Assembly (NCBI RefSeq): GCF_023476645.1
Contig: NZ_JAMCOJ010000013.1
Coordinates: forward strand, 3,750-67,749
Reading direction: 5' to 3'
Source: Cellulophaga sp. 20_2_10
GTDB taxonomy: Bacteria > Bacteroidota > Bacteroidia > Flavobacteriales > Flavobacteriaceae
Length of the DNA: 64,000 bases
Part shown: positions 8,314 to 16,155 of the stretch, one piece after another
Position numbering within the stretch: position 1 is the stretch's first letter
Layout: every line of letters starts with the position of its first letter
Program-made: the position numbers and the translations under genes
Notes under the pieces: model-generated
Told to the model about the DNA's origin: nothing
The model's input: the letters and a program-made list of their open reading frames with translations, nothing else
Database searches by the model: none

Positions 8314-8907
8314 ATGGAAAATAAGACAATGACTGAAAGATTTGCTATCTGGAATTTTAAAGATGTTCCTGGTGCGTATGTTCCTAAAAAGTTATTAAAC
8401 ATGGAGCGTATGCTTCGCCTTTTAATGGGTGTTTCTCTTATCCATGATATGCCAGATAATCTTCAATTTACTGCAGATCCTGACTACCCAAATGATCTGC
8501 ATATGTTAGATAGCTTTGGCAATACTCAGAGCATTATTCCTATATCCCCAAAGCTAAAAGTTTTCCTTGAAAATAAAAACATACCCAATCTGGAATTTAT
8601 ACCTGTAGCCATGTTAGACCATAAAGGAGCTGTGATAGCGCATTATTTTTTATTACACTCTACAGAGGTCATAGATGCCATAGACAAAGATGAAACAGAG
8701 TTAGAGGTAGATAGTTTAAATACCGAAATGTATGATACGGTAGAGGACCTAACCTTGCTTGATGAAAGTGTTCCTGCTCATATTCAAATCTTTAAAGTAA
8801 AAGGCTTGTACGATGTTACATGTATAAGTAAAGAACTAGCAAAAGAGATTGATATTAATGGGTTTACAGGTATTTCCTGGAAAGAAATCTCTTATTATAG
8901 TTGTTAA
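8314..8907 (+). CDS. DUF1629 / Imm11-like protein
   Basis: A 197-residue soluble protein. The N-terminal part has an LDSFGN turn followed by IIPISPKLKVFLENKNIPNLEFIPV. The C-terminal part reads HIQIFKVKGLYDVTCISKEL then GFTGISWKEI. This strand-helix order, with a closing G-F/T-G-W/F element, resembles the Imm11/DUF1629 family of immunity-like proteins. In toxin systems such proteins neutralise a neighbouring polymorphic toxin, but no toxin is visible here. Two more genes follow at 25- and 31-base spacing, so a three-gene operon (8314-10329) is likely. The family call rests on pattern only. Confidence 0.5.
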   Translation: MENKTMTERFAIWNFKDVPGAYVPKKLLNMERMLRLLMGVSLIHDMPDNLQFTADPDYPNDLHMLDSFGNTQSIIPISPKLKVFLENKNIPNLEFIPVAMLDHKGAVIAHYFLLHSTEVIDAIDKDETELEVDSLNTEMYDTVEDLTLLDESVPAHIQIFKVKGLYDVTCISKELAKEIDINGFTGISWKEISYYSC

Positions 8908-8931
8908 TAGTAATCTTGAAATACTAAACTA

Positions 8932-9507
8932 ATGAAGAACCTTTTTACTGCACTATTTTTTATAATAACGCTTACTAGTTTTTGCCCCATAAACAAAAAC
9001 ACTCCTGATAACGAGGCTCTTATTAAACTATACATTAAAGCTAGAAACAATTATAAAACATCAAAAATAATAACTTTGGTTGATAAAGGTTACAAGGAAA
9101 CATTTGTTGATGGAAGTTTAGAAATTAAAGATCTAGAACACCTAAAAGAGACTATTCTATTTCAAAAAGGAATAGAATCTAAAATTAAATTAATAAGCTT
9201 AGAATCTACAGATGAGAATACCGTAACAACCATAGAAGAGTACAGTAGCTATATTGATATTGCTCTTGGAAGAAGACTGAGGACGTTTAAAATACTCTAC
9301 ACAATTAAAAATGGCAGAATTTTAAATCAGAAAATCACCCCTTTAAAAGGGTATGATGAAATCACGGAATTCAATACTACATGTTGGGTGCATTTTACGG
9401 AGTTTTGTAGTAAAAATAAAATAGACTTTGATAGTTCTAAAATGAATTATGAAATGGCTGTTAATTTAAAAAAAGCATTAGAAAAATACTTGAATAGTAA
9501 AAAGTAA
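8932..9507 (+). CDS. Secreted hypothetical protein
   Basis: A 191-residue protein with a signal segment (residues 2-19, LFTALFFIITLTSFCP). The cysteine at residue 18 is followed by proline and is a poor lipobox. The mature part alternates strands and helices, with the core TVTTIEEYSSYIDIALGRRL then TFKILYTIKNGRI. This could be an NTF2-like or lipocalin-like fold, but that is guesswork. It lies 25 bases after the DUF1629-like gene and 31 bases before the next, which suggests co-transcription. Confidence 0.55.
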   Translation: MKNLFTALFFIITLTSFCPINKNTPDNEALIKLYIKARNNYKTSKIITLVDKGYKETFVDGSLEIKDLEHLKETILFQKGIESKIKLISLESTDENTVTTIEEYSSYIDIALGRRLRTFKILYTIKNGRILNQKITPLKGYDEITEFNTTCWVHFTEFCSKNKIDFDSSKMNYEMAVNLKKALEKYLNSKK

Positions 9508-9537
9508 CTACATACAACAATGTAAAAACATAAAAAT

Positions 9538-10329
9538 ATGGGCTGGGATATAAGTTATCATCCAATATCTGAAAAACAAATAAACGAATGGTATTTTGAT
9601 GTGTTAGAAAACCAAGATCTACTAGAAAAATTAGCATCAGAAAATAACATTGAAGACTTTTATAAAGAAAAGTACGCAGATACTATTAAAGTGGGGTTAG
9701 AAACCAAAGAAGATGCTGTATTTGATACGCGTCACGGATATTATGTTGCTGTTGTTCAAGGTTTTTTTCAAAAATATTTCTACACTAGAGGTGCTGCCCT
9801 TTCATTTTCAGAAAACTCATCACTACAAAAGTATTTTAAAAATTGGAGAGACATTATACCAAATGATAAACTGACCACAAATGTAAATAATCGTATAGTT
9901 AACAATTATTGTTCTGGTGTTTACATTCCAGAAAACAAAGTAATTGAGCTGCTTAACGATTACAACAGCGATCCTGAGATTAAAAAAGAATTAGATCACT
10001 TGTTTTCTCACAATAGAATTAATGAATTTCTAAAAGCCTTAAACTTTGCAAAAGATTCTAATTTAGGACTATTAGAGGCTACAGAAGTTGTAGAGCCAAA
10101 CCCAATAGATTTAAATGATTCTGCTTGCTACTCTAACTTGTTTAATTGCGATGTAGGCGGTGCTTTGCTTTATAAACAAGCTGCTATGGAACAATTTGCT
10201 GAAATTGAAAAAAGGAAAAATTTACCTGAAGGAGAAATTGCATCAAAAGCTAAATATGAAGTAACACATATTGCTCCTGTTAAAAAAAAGGAAAAAGTAG
10301 GACTTTGGAAAAAACTATTCGCGAAATAA
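9538..10329 (+). CDS. Hypothetical cytoplasmic protein starting MGWDISYHPIS
   Basis: A 263-residue soluble protein opening MGWDISYHPISEKQINEWYF, with a central FDTRHGYYVAVVQGFFQKYF patch, a long helical middle and a basic amphipathic tail (VKKKEKVGLWKKLFAK). The opening block and the DTRHGYY patch look conserved. No catalytic motif is named with confidence. As last gene of the 8314-10329 group it may act with the Imm11-like protein, for example as a partner in an interbacterial or contact system. That is inference from position only. Confidence 0.55.
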   Translation: MGWDISYHPISEKQINEWYFDVLENQDLLEKLASENNIEDFYKEKYADTIKVGLETKEDAVFDTRHGYYVAVVQGFFQKYFYTRGAALSFSENSSLQKYFKNWRDIIPNDKLTTNVNNRIVNNYCSGVYIPENKVIELLNDYNSDPEIKKELDHLFSHNRINEFLKALNFAKDSNLGLLEATEVVEPNPIDLNDSACYSNLFNCDVGGALLYKQAAMEQFAEIEKRKNLPEGEIASKAKYEVTHIAPVKKKEKVGLWKKLFAK

Positions 10330-10676
10330 ATCTACTGCAAAAACGGAGTATAATTAATTGTCTAGCTCAAGCCTATTTGCAAACATCAAAGCTTTATTGT
10401 ACTTAAAGTAAATGTTTTACAGCAACTGAAGTTAAATTGGAGGGAACAGTAAATCAGCCAGAAACTTAAGTAATGAAGGTTATTTTTAGAGCAAACTCTA
10501 AACTTAACTTAGCACATTTGTAATTGTAGAACGAATATATATTTTACGTCTACGCTTATGCCTTTGGCTTTCTTTTTAAAAGGTAAAACCGCTACTTTTA
10601 GTGTACACAAATACAAGTTGTAAAATAATCTTGTGTTTACTTCTTAAAAATAACAGTGACATAATTTAGGTAACTT
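10330..10676. other. 347-base spacer beginning with a repeat copy
   Basis: No gene was found. Its first 60 bases (10331-10392) are related to the spacer element at 508-565: both read TCTACTGC, then an A/C-rich block, TAATTNATT, CTAG, a TC, and GCCTATT. The remainder is AT-rich sequence without a convincing frame. Confidence 0.5.
10331..10392 (+). repeat. Spacer repeat related to 508-565
   Basis: TCTACTGC starts just after the stop codon of the upstream gene, exactly as in the copy after the first gene of the window. The shared skeleton is TCTACTGC..TAATT.ATT..CTAG.TC..GCCTATT. This copy is more diverged, and no matching right-hand GTTAGCA end is evident. Confidence 0.5.
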
Positions 10677-11078
10677 ATGAAAAAAAAGATTCTACTAAAC
10701 ATCCTATTCGCTTTTTTTATAACATCTTGTATAGCACAAAATAATAGAATTGAAAATGCACTTACAGCATGTAGCTACGAGGCTTTTTCTGATAATGGAA
10801 TAGCATTTAAAAATAAAATTAGTTCTTACCAAAATTTACTAATTAAGGAAAAAATAATAACGGACCTAAGGGGAAAAAGTTACTTACAGCTTTTGCAAAA
10901 ATTTGCAGACGGAAAAGGGTTAAACAAAGTTCCTTCTAAATTATTTATAGCAGAACTACAAACAATTAAAAGTCCAAACAGTGATAAAACTAGAGAATGT
11001 CAGAAAATAATTAAAAACGCATCTGAAGAGTACAACAACACTACTTTTAAAGCTTTTGAGAAAGTAATTAGCAATTAA
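10677..11078 (+). CDS. Small lipoprotein, helical
   Basis: A 133-residue lipoprotein with signal MKKKILLNILFAFFITSC (lipobox ITSC, Cys 18) followed by IAQNN. The mature part is helical and contains three cysteines (CSYEAF, then RECQKI near the end). Repeated Lys/Ile helices suggest a small helical bundle. No family is recognised. It stands alone between long spacers. The start is fixed by the classical signal peptide. Confidence 0.65.
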   Translation: MKKKILLNILFAFFITSCIAQNNRIENALTACSYEAFSDNGIAFKNKISSYQNLLIKEKIITDLRGKSYLQLLQKFADGKGLNKVPSKLFIAELQTIKSPNSDKTRECQKIIKNASEEYNNTTFKAFEKVISN

Positions 11079-11217
11079 TATTCGCCTAACTCACTTGTTG
11101 TAGCGCTTTTAAAACTACTAACAGAAGAAGATCTTGAACTTGATTTTTATAAAAAAAGAATTCTTGTTCTTACTAGTAAAATCTATATGGAATAAAGAAG
11201 TAATAAAAACAAACAAA

Positions 11218-11694
11218 ATGAAAAATATAGTTCGTGTTTTAGTATTGCTTTTAGTATTTACTTCTTGTAAAAACACATCAAAAAATACAGTAGAAATTAC
11301 AGTAGAAAATCTATCTTATACCAAAGACTCAATTTCCCAACCAGCTTTTAATGAGACTCAAATAATTGTTCAAAAAATACTTGACCTTCCTGAACTTCAA
11401 TGGGTTTACCATCAAGAATTAAAAGAAAGATTACCTGTAAAAGTGTTAGAGTCTAAACTAATTGATAAACGCTTAATCCTCCATAAATTTGGGCAAACGG
11501 TTAGCATACTATCGATGTCCGAATTAGAAAAAGAAGGAATTAAAGACTATGTCGTATTTAATAAAATAGAAATAGGTAAAGACATCACTTATTTTGCACT
11601 CAATTACAAAATAGAAGGCGCTGGTTGCAGCGGAAAGCTCATAAAAGAAAATGGAGAATGGAGCTTTAGTAACTATAGTGTTTGGGAGCGTTAA
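11218..11694 (+). CDS. Lipoprotein of unknown function
   Basis: The ATG at 11218 gives MKNIVRVLVLLLVFTSCKN, a complete lipoprotein signal with lipobox FTSC (Cys 17). An in-frame start at 11134 would put 28 unrelated residues before this signal and is rejected. The mature domain (about 140 residues) is beta-rich, with LPELQWVYHQEL and, near the end, ITYFALNYKIEGAGCSGKL and GEWSFSNYSVWE, like a small secreted sandwich protein. It stands alone. No function is assigned. Confidence 0.65.
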   Translation: MKNIVRVLVLLLVFTSCKNTSKNTVEITVENLSYTKDSISQPAFNETQIIVQKILDLPELQWVYHQELKERLPVKVLESKLIDKRLILHKFGQTVSILSMSELEKEGIKDYVVFNKIEIGKDITYFALNYKIEGAGCSGKLIKENGEWSFSNYSVWER

Positions 11695-11891
11695 AACCAA
11701 AACACAACATAGTCCCTAATCTTCTTAAAAAATGAAATACCATAAAACAATAAATACCCTATTTAAGTAATAATGTAGCAAAAGGAGGCCTGCTAAAATT
11801 GTAGCACGTATTCTATTTGGTTTCTATTTCCTAAATTAGGCGTTTAAATACTAAATTAACCATACGCTAGCACGTTATTGAATTCTATAAA

Positions 11892-12689
11892 ATGAAACTT
11901 CACATTAAAAGATTTCTTCTAATTGTAAATCTTCAAACCTTACTAATTTCTGGATTAGCTGTTATTTCTACAGCAATATGTATTCATTTTAAATATGAAG
12001 CCGAGTTTCCGCTAACCTTGGTTGCTACGTCTATTATTTTCCCAATTGTATTTTCTATTGGTGGTGCATACAAAAGAAGAGAAGCCGCTTTAAAAGAATA
12101 TGCTGCTATTAAAGGTTACTTACGTGCTATATATTTTGTTTCTAGAGATTGGATAGATGCTCCAAAACCGGAGAATGTTACAAAGATGAACAACATAATA
12201 TACGATTTTTTTAGCAACTTTAAAATTATGTTTACCAGTCCAAAGTCAGATTTAATAGAGAACGAAAAACGTGTGTACGACAGTTTCTCAGACTTTTCTC
12301 TGTACATAAAACACGAGTTAAGAGGAGAAGGTTTGTCTGCCGGTGAATGCTCTAGAACAAATCAATATTTACAAAAAATGATGATTTCTTTTGAGTCTAT
12401 AAAACACATTTACCAATACAGAACACCAAGAACATTACGTGCTTTTAGTTCTTTATTTATAAAAGTACTCCCTATTGTTTACGGTCCTTATTTTGCTTTT
12501 AAGGCAGAAGAGATGTCTTGGGGATTAGAGTTTGTAATTCCTATACTCTTAACTATGATCCTTGTTAGTTTAGAAAACATACAAGAACATTTAGAAAACC
12601 CTTTTGACCAAATTGGTGAAGACGATATTAAGTTTAATGTAGACAAGTTTATAGAACGTTTAAACCATAAATCTACTGATAATGACTAG
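11892..12689 (+). CDS. Bestrophin-like membrane protein
   Basis: A 265-residue inner-membrane protein. Two hydrophobic segments lie at residues 8-30 and 36-56, a charged helical middle follows (58-180), then two more at about 190-205 and 213-228. The end, LENIQEHLENPFDQIGEDDI, resembles the acidic NPF..DDDD tail of bestrophin-type (RFP-TM, UPF0187) anion channels, and the overall helix layout agrees. If so it would conduct chloride or similar anions. Sequence identity to typical bestrophins looks low, so this is tentative. It lies 15 bases after ACGTTATT and converges with the next gene. Confidence 0.5.
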   Translation: MKLHIKRFLLIVNLQTLLISGLAVISTAICIHFKYEAEFPLTLVATSIIFPIVFSIGGAYKRREAALKEYAAIKGYLRAIYFVSRDWIDAPKPENVTKMNNIIYDFFSNFKIMFTSPKSDLIENEKRVYDSFSDFSLYIKHELRGEGLSAGECSRTNQYLQKMMISFESIKHIYQYRTPRTLRAFSSLFIKVLPIVYGPYFAFKAEEMSWGLEFVIPILLTMILVSLENIQEHLENPFDQIGEDDIKFNVDKFIERLNHKSTDND

Positions 12690-12692
12690 CAA

Positions 12693-13736
12693 CTACTCGT
12701 TATCTTGCATAACAGCCGCCAAGTAACTAGCATCTTTAGACACACCGCCTAAAGTTGCAGAACCGCGTGTAAACATCCACGGTAAACCAATAAAATACAA
12801 GCCTGTAATATTACTAACGCCTCTGTAATTTTTAGGGTAACTATCTGCATCTAGCTCTAGCCCTTCGATCCACTTAAAATTGGGTCTATAGCCGGTTGCC
12901 CATACAATGTTTTTAATGGTAGAGACTTTTTTAGTTTCAAACACAATCTCGTTTTGCAAGGCATCTTTTGTTCTACCAGCCGTTATTACATTTTTTCTAG
13001 AAAGAATTTCTTTAACATCTGTACCAATAACGGGTTGGGTAGACGAGTTTATTTTTTTTCCGATCCAACTATACTTGCTGTAGCTTAAAAAACCTACCAA
13101 GGTAAACCACCACCAAATTGTTTTACCCAAAAAGTGTTGCGGAATAGATTTTACGGTAGTATCTCCAGAGAAATAAACAGTTCTAGAGGCGTCCTTAGAG
13201 ATCTCGTTTAATATTTGGTATCCAGAATCCCCGCCACCAACAACTAAGGCGTCACCATCTTGTAATTGATGCACACCCTTGTAATAATTGCTATGCATTT
13301 GTAATATCCTGTCTGCTATTTTTGTATTGCAAGGCGGCGTATATGGTGTATGAAAAGGCCCTGTAGCTATAACTACATTCTTAGCCTCTAGCTCGCCATC
13401 TTTATGGGTAATAAAAAAGCCCTTTTCTGTTTTGCGTACCGCAGTAACCAATGTGTTTAATTGTACCGGTATAGCAAACTCTTTTACATATAATTTAAAA
13501 TAATTGGCAACCTCAACTTTGGTTGGGTAATGCCCATTAGCAGCGTTAAATTTTAAACCAGGTAAGTGATTATATTGAGTTGGAGTAAATAATTTTAAAG
13601 AGTCCCATCTATTTAACCAAGACGCGCCAATTTCTTTTTCGCCATCTAGAACAACAAAATCTTTTTTCATCATTTTTAAATGGTACGCCATAGCTAACCC
13701 AGCTTGTGCACCACCAATTACCACATAATCTAACAT
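12693..13736 (-). CDS. FAD/NAD(P)-dependent oxidoreductase (flavin monooxygenase-like)
   Basis: A 347-residue oxidoreductase of the CzcO/flavin-containing monooxygenase type. Residues 4-20 hold the FAD-binding VIGGAQAGLAMAYHLKMM (GxGxxG variant with Ala), and residues near 165 hold VVGGGDSGYQI for NAD(P)H. WATGYRPNF is the typical late ATG motif, and IASW-type conservation is seen in EIGASWLNRW. It would use NAD(P)H and O2 to oxygenate a small substrate or act as a disulfide/quinone reductase. Its length is on the short side for full FMOs. The gene converges with the bestrophin-like gene 3 bases away. Confidence 0.85.
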   Translation of the reverse strand: MLDYVVIGGAQAGLAMAYHLKMMKKDFVVLDGEKEIGASWLNRWDSLKLFTPTQYNHLPGLKFNAANGHYPTKVEVANYFKLYVKEFAIPVQLNTLVTAVRKTEKGFFITHKDGELEAKNVVIATGPFHTPYTPPCNTKIADRILQMHSNYYKGVHQLQDGDALVVGGGDSGYQILNEISKDASRTVYFSGDTTVKSIPQHFLGKTIWWWFTLVGFLSYSKYSWIGKKINSSTQPVIGTDVKEILSRKNVITAGRTKDALQNEIVFETKKVSTIKNIVWATGYRPNFKWIEGLELDADSYPKNYRGVSNITGLYFIGLPWMFTRGSATLGGVSKDASYLAAVMQDNE

Positions 13737-13952
13737 CTAAACCTTTTATAATTTTATGTAAAAGTAGAAACAAAAGTAGGACTAGCTAGTAGATCTGTGT
13801 TTAATTTTAGTTCTGGTTAAAATGTGACATTTATTGTAACTCTATAAAAATTAACAAGTACATGCTATTTAGCTACAATTACAGAAATACGTATTTTTAC
13901 TATAAAAAATAGTTTTAAATTGTAAGAAAATTAGGGATAAGAGTTATTTCTA

Positions 13953-13996
13953 TAAAAAATATTCAGAATGATAAACGGAACAATAGTTTCGCATAT
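13953..13996 (+). repeat. 44-base spacer repeat, copy 2
   Basis: The second copy of the repeat at 8112-8155. It ends in GCATAT and is followed 6 bases later by GTTGTACACCATTTAAAA and the ATG of the gene at 14022. Confidence 0.7.
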
Positions 13997-14021
13997 AAGC
14001 AAGTTGTACACCATTTAAAAA

Positions 14022-14486
14022 ATGCAGAAAACCGATGAATATATCGCAAGCAGGTTAGTATGGAAAGCTGAACAATATAAGCTTCCTACTGAATATTCAT
14101 TTTACTTTAAAAATATTACGCAAAAAAAGAAGGACTATTATTCTGAATATATAATAAACCAAAATATTGGAATACCAACGTTACTTCTTACACAACCAAA
14201 TAGTACTAAATGGACTATTATTGGGACTCGAAAAATTGTCTGGGGAGATACTAGAAAATCAGAATCCTTATTATTTTCAAATATTAAGAAAATCAACACT
14301 CATTCTCTTAATAGTAAGGAGGAAATGGAAGAAGTATTTAACGGTGCTTTACCAAAAATGGAATGGAATGAATTGACTTTGACAAAAAAAAGCGATGAAA
14401 AAGCCATTGTTTATGCATTAAAAGGTTCTGACTTTTTTGCTATGTGGAATATAATAAGAATGGTATGGCAGCTAAATTCCCAATAA
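14022..14486 (+). CDS. Hypothetical protein, possible PH-like fold
   Basis: A 154-residue soluble protein without signal peptide. It contains GIPTLLLTQPNSTKWTIIGT followed by KIVWGDTRKSESLLFSNIKKI, a run of strands with a W and turn pattern that recalls bacterial PH-like domains. It closes with DFFAMWNIIRMVWQL, an amphipathic helix. The gene starts 16 bases after a GTTGTACACCATTTAAAA boundary resembling those at 9 and 651. A shorter overlapping frame (14167-14376) was rejected as a shadow. No function is assigned. Confidence 0.55.
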   Translation: MQKTDEYIASRLVWKAEQYKLPTEYSFYFKNITQKKKDYYSEYIINQNIGIPTLLLTQPNSTKWTIIGTRKIVWGDTRKSESLLFSNIKKINTHSLNSKEEMEEVFNGALPKMEWNELTLTKKSDEKAIVYALKGSDFFAMWNIIRMVWQLNSQ

Positions 14487-14523
14487 AAACTGTGTACAAA
14501 AAAGCCTAAACGTAACCTATAAT

Positions 14524-14763
14524 ATGAAAAAATCAAGACGAATAATAAAATTTGAATTTCTGTTTATAATTATTGGTGTGCTATTGAACTCTTGTAATTT
14601 AAATAAAAATAAAGTTTTAAATCAAGACACTAAGACTGAAAAAAAAAGTGAATTAGTATACCTTGAAATTAGGTTACCTTTTGAATCTTCTAATAATTGG
14701 AAGGGAAACGATGTCAATTTTAAATTAACTGATAATCACGGAAAAATAGTAGAATCTGAATAA
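14524..14763 (+). CDS. Very short lipoprotein, possibly truncated
   Basis: A 79-residue lipoprotein with an N-terminal KKSRR, a hydrophobic segment and lipobox LNSC (Cys 24). Only about 55 residues of mature protein follow, with strands LVYLEIRLPFES and DVNFKLTDNHGKIVE, and the frame stops abruptly mid-strand. This looks like the beginning of a longer beta-sandwich protein cut off by spacer sequence. ACGTAACC lies 6 bases ahead of the ATG. It may be a remnant. Confidence 0.45.
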   Translation: MKKSRRIIKFEFLFIIIGVLLNSCNLNKNKVLNQDTKTEKKSELVYLEIRLPFESSNNWKGNDVNFKLTDNHGKIVESE

Positions 14764-14931
14764 AATACTATAAGCAACAATGCATATTAAAAATAGGATT
14801 TACTCAAATTTTATCACTTATAAATTGCCTACTTTACAGATACCCAACCGTTGTAAATAATTCCCAAATCAGAACTAAATTAATTACTTTGAAATAAAAA
14901 AGCTGACTGAAAAGGGAAATCCTTAATTAGC

Positions 14932-15546
14932 TTAATACCATATATCACTTACAACTTTAATTTCTTCTTTTGCATCCTCTATCATTTGTTCCAATTTGTC
15001 TGCATACTGTATCATACCAAACTTAGTAATTGTTTCAGCAGGAATCCCAAGAAAATCAAAAGCTGTTATTAAAAAAGGAGTTGCGAAATTAACACTTTTA
15101 TAAGGTTCCAATCCAAAATCACTTCCACTTGTTATTAATATCAAAGCTTTTGTGTTTTTACAGAATCCTTGAACGCCAGTTTCTGTATATCCAAAAGTTT
15201 TCCCAGCTTGTATAACTGCATCAAACCAAGCTTTAACTGTTGCAGGTACAGAAAAATTATACATAGGAGTTGCCAAAACAACAAAATCTGTGTCCAATAA
15301 TTGTTGCATCATTTTATCATTTTTAGCTAAAACTTTCTGCTGCTCATCAGTAAGTTCTATACCACCAAAATTTCTATTTACATAAAGATTCAAATTTTCT
15401 TTTAATAATAAATCTGGAGCTTCTTCTGCTAAATCAACAAATGTTATTTCTGTTTTATCTTGATTATTTTCTATAAAGAAATCAAGCATTTTTTTTGTGT
15501 TTGAATTATCTCTTGGAGTGTAACTTAAAACTAGTGTTTTTTTCAT
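14932..15546 (-). CDS. azoR: FMN-dependent NADH-azoreductase / quinone reductase
   Basis: A 204-residue flavodoxin-fold enzyme of the AzoR family that transfers two electrons from NAD(P)H via FMN to quinones or azo compounds. Residues 8-16 (YTPRDNSNT) match the phosphate-binding loop, LATPMYNFSVPATVKAWFD is the hallmark FMN-ring motif, and ITSGSDFG follows. It is divergent from an HxlR regulator across a promoter region full of palindromes. This arrangement is known for quinone- and diamide-responsive systems, where HxlR-type repressors such as YodB control azoreductases. Gene choice is certain to family level. Confidence 0.9.
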   Translation of the reverse strand: MKKTLVLSYTPRDNSNTKKMLDFFIENNQDKTEITFVDLAEEAPDLLLKENLNLYVNRNFGGIELTDEQQKVLAKNDKMMQQLLDTDFVVLATPMYNFSVPATVKAWFDAVIQAGKTFGYTETGVQGFCKNTKALILITSGSDFGLEPYKSVNFATPFLITAFDFLGIPAETITKFGMIQYADKLEQMIEDAKEEIKVVSDIWY

Positions 15547-15571
15547 TTTAATATTCTTTTATTAGTATCAA

Positions 15572-15640
15572 CAAATTTATATTAAATTTGCTATACAAAA
15601 TATAGCACTATACTAAAGTATATCAGTATCCTTTAGTATA
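15572..15640. promoter_or_regulatory. Divergent azoR/hxlR promoter and operator region
   Basis: CAAATTTA TAT TAAATTTG (15572-15590) gives a TAnnTTTG box on each strand: 15572-15579 read leftwards for azoR and 15583-15590 read rightwards for hxlR. GCTATA-5-TATAGC lies at 15590-15606. A perfect ten-base inverted repeat, TATACTAAAG (15609-15618) and CTTTAGTATA (15631-15640), follows in the hxlR leader. A partial copy, ATTAAAGTAC, lies at 15648-15657. The last repeats are likely HxlR binding sites, compatible with the TACT...AGTA type of site known for YodB. Confidence 0.6.
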
Positions 15641-15664
15641 CCACCTTATTAAAGTACATCTAAA

Positions 15665-16030
15665 ATGAGCACAAAAAAGAGTGAAACTACTATTTATACT
15701 CCAACAGAATGTAAAAAATTTATTCTTCCTGTTCGAGATGTTATAGATATAATTGGGGGGAAATGGAGATTACCAATTATTATAGCTCTTTCTTTTAAAA
15801 TTCATAGATTTAAAGAATTAGAACGCCAAATTGAAGGAATAACTCCCAGAATGTTATCTAAAGAACTAAAAGAGTTAGAAATAAATGGATTAGTCAATAG
15901 AGAAGTTTTTAATACTATGCCCGTTACTGTAGAATATAGCCTTACAGATTATGGAAAATCATTAGATAAAGTAATTGAAACAATGAGGGACTGGGGATTA
16001 ACTCATAGAAACAAAATAAGCAATGAATAA
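15665..16030 (+). CDS. HxlR-family transcriptional regulator
   Basis: A 121-residue winged-helix regulator. The HxlR hallmark is clear: VRDVIDIIGGKWRLPIIIAL, then HRFKELERQIEGITPRMLSKEL with the recognition helix, then the wing VNREVFNTMPVTVEYSLTDYGKSL. A cysteine near the N-terminus (ECKKF, about residue 17) sits where redox-sensing HxlR proteins have their reactive thiol. It is divergently placed from azoR and very probably represses it and itself. The stop is followed within 20 bases by the GGCTATAATAAATAGAG repeat, so the pair looks like a compact module. Confidence 0.9.
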   Translation: MSTKKSETTIYTPTECKKFILPVRDVIDIIGGKWRLPIIIALSFKIHRFKELERQIEGITPRMLSKELKELEINGLVNREVFNTMPVTVEYSLTDYGKSLDKVIETMRDWGLTHRNKISNE

Positions 16031-16048
16031 CAACGATGACTAACATTG

Positions 16049-16082
16049 GCTATAATAAATAGAGTGCAAAATACTATATTTA
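16049..16082 (+). repeat. GCTATAATAAATAGAG spacer repeat, copy 2
   Basis: GCTATAATAAATAGAGTGC followed by an A-rich TACTATATTTA. The same string, slightly diverged, occurs at 4874-4889 and 16931-16966, always at the 3' side of a plus-strand gene. Confidence 0.6.
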
Positions 16083-16095
16083 ACTAAGTACTAAA

Positions 16096-16135
16096 CCGAA
16101 ACGATAGTCCTTATTACCCAAACTGCGTTTCTTAA
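16096..16135 (+). repeat. Diverged spacer repeat, copy 2
   Basis: AAACGATAGTCCTTATTACC and TTTCTTA, with the same order and spacing as at 2930-2975. It lies just upstream of the TTG-start lipoprotein gene at 16156. Confidence 0.4.
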
Positions 16136-16155
16136 ACTAAACATTACCAATAAAA

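Noticed and set aside
12116-12307. Short minus-strand frame within the bestrophin-like gene
   Set aside because: Fully overlapped by a longer gene with membrane-protein structure, no support of its own.
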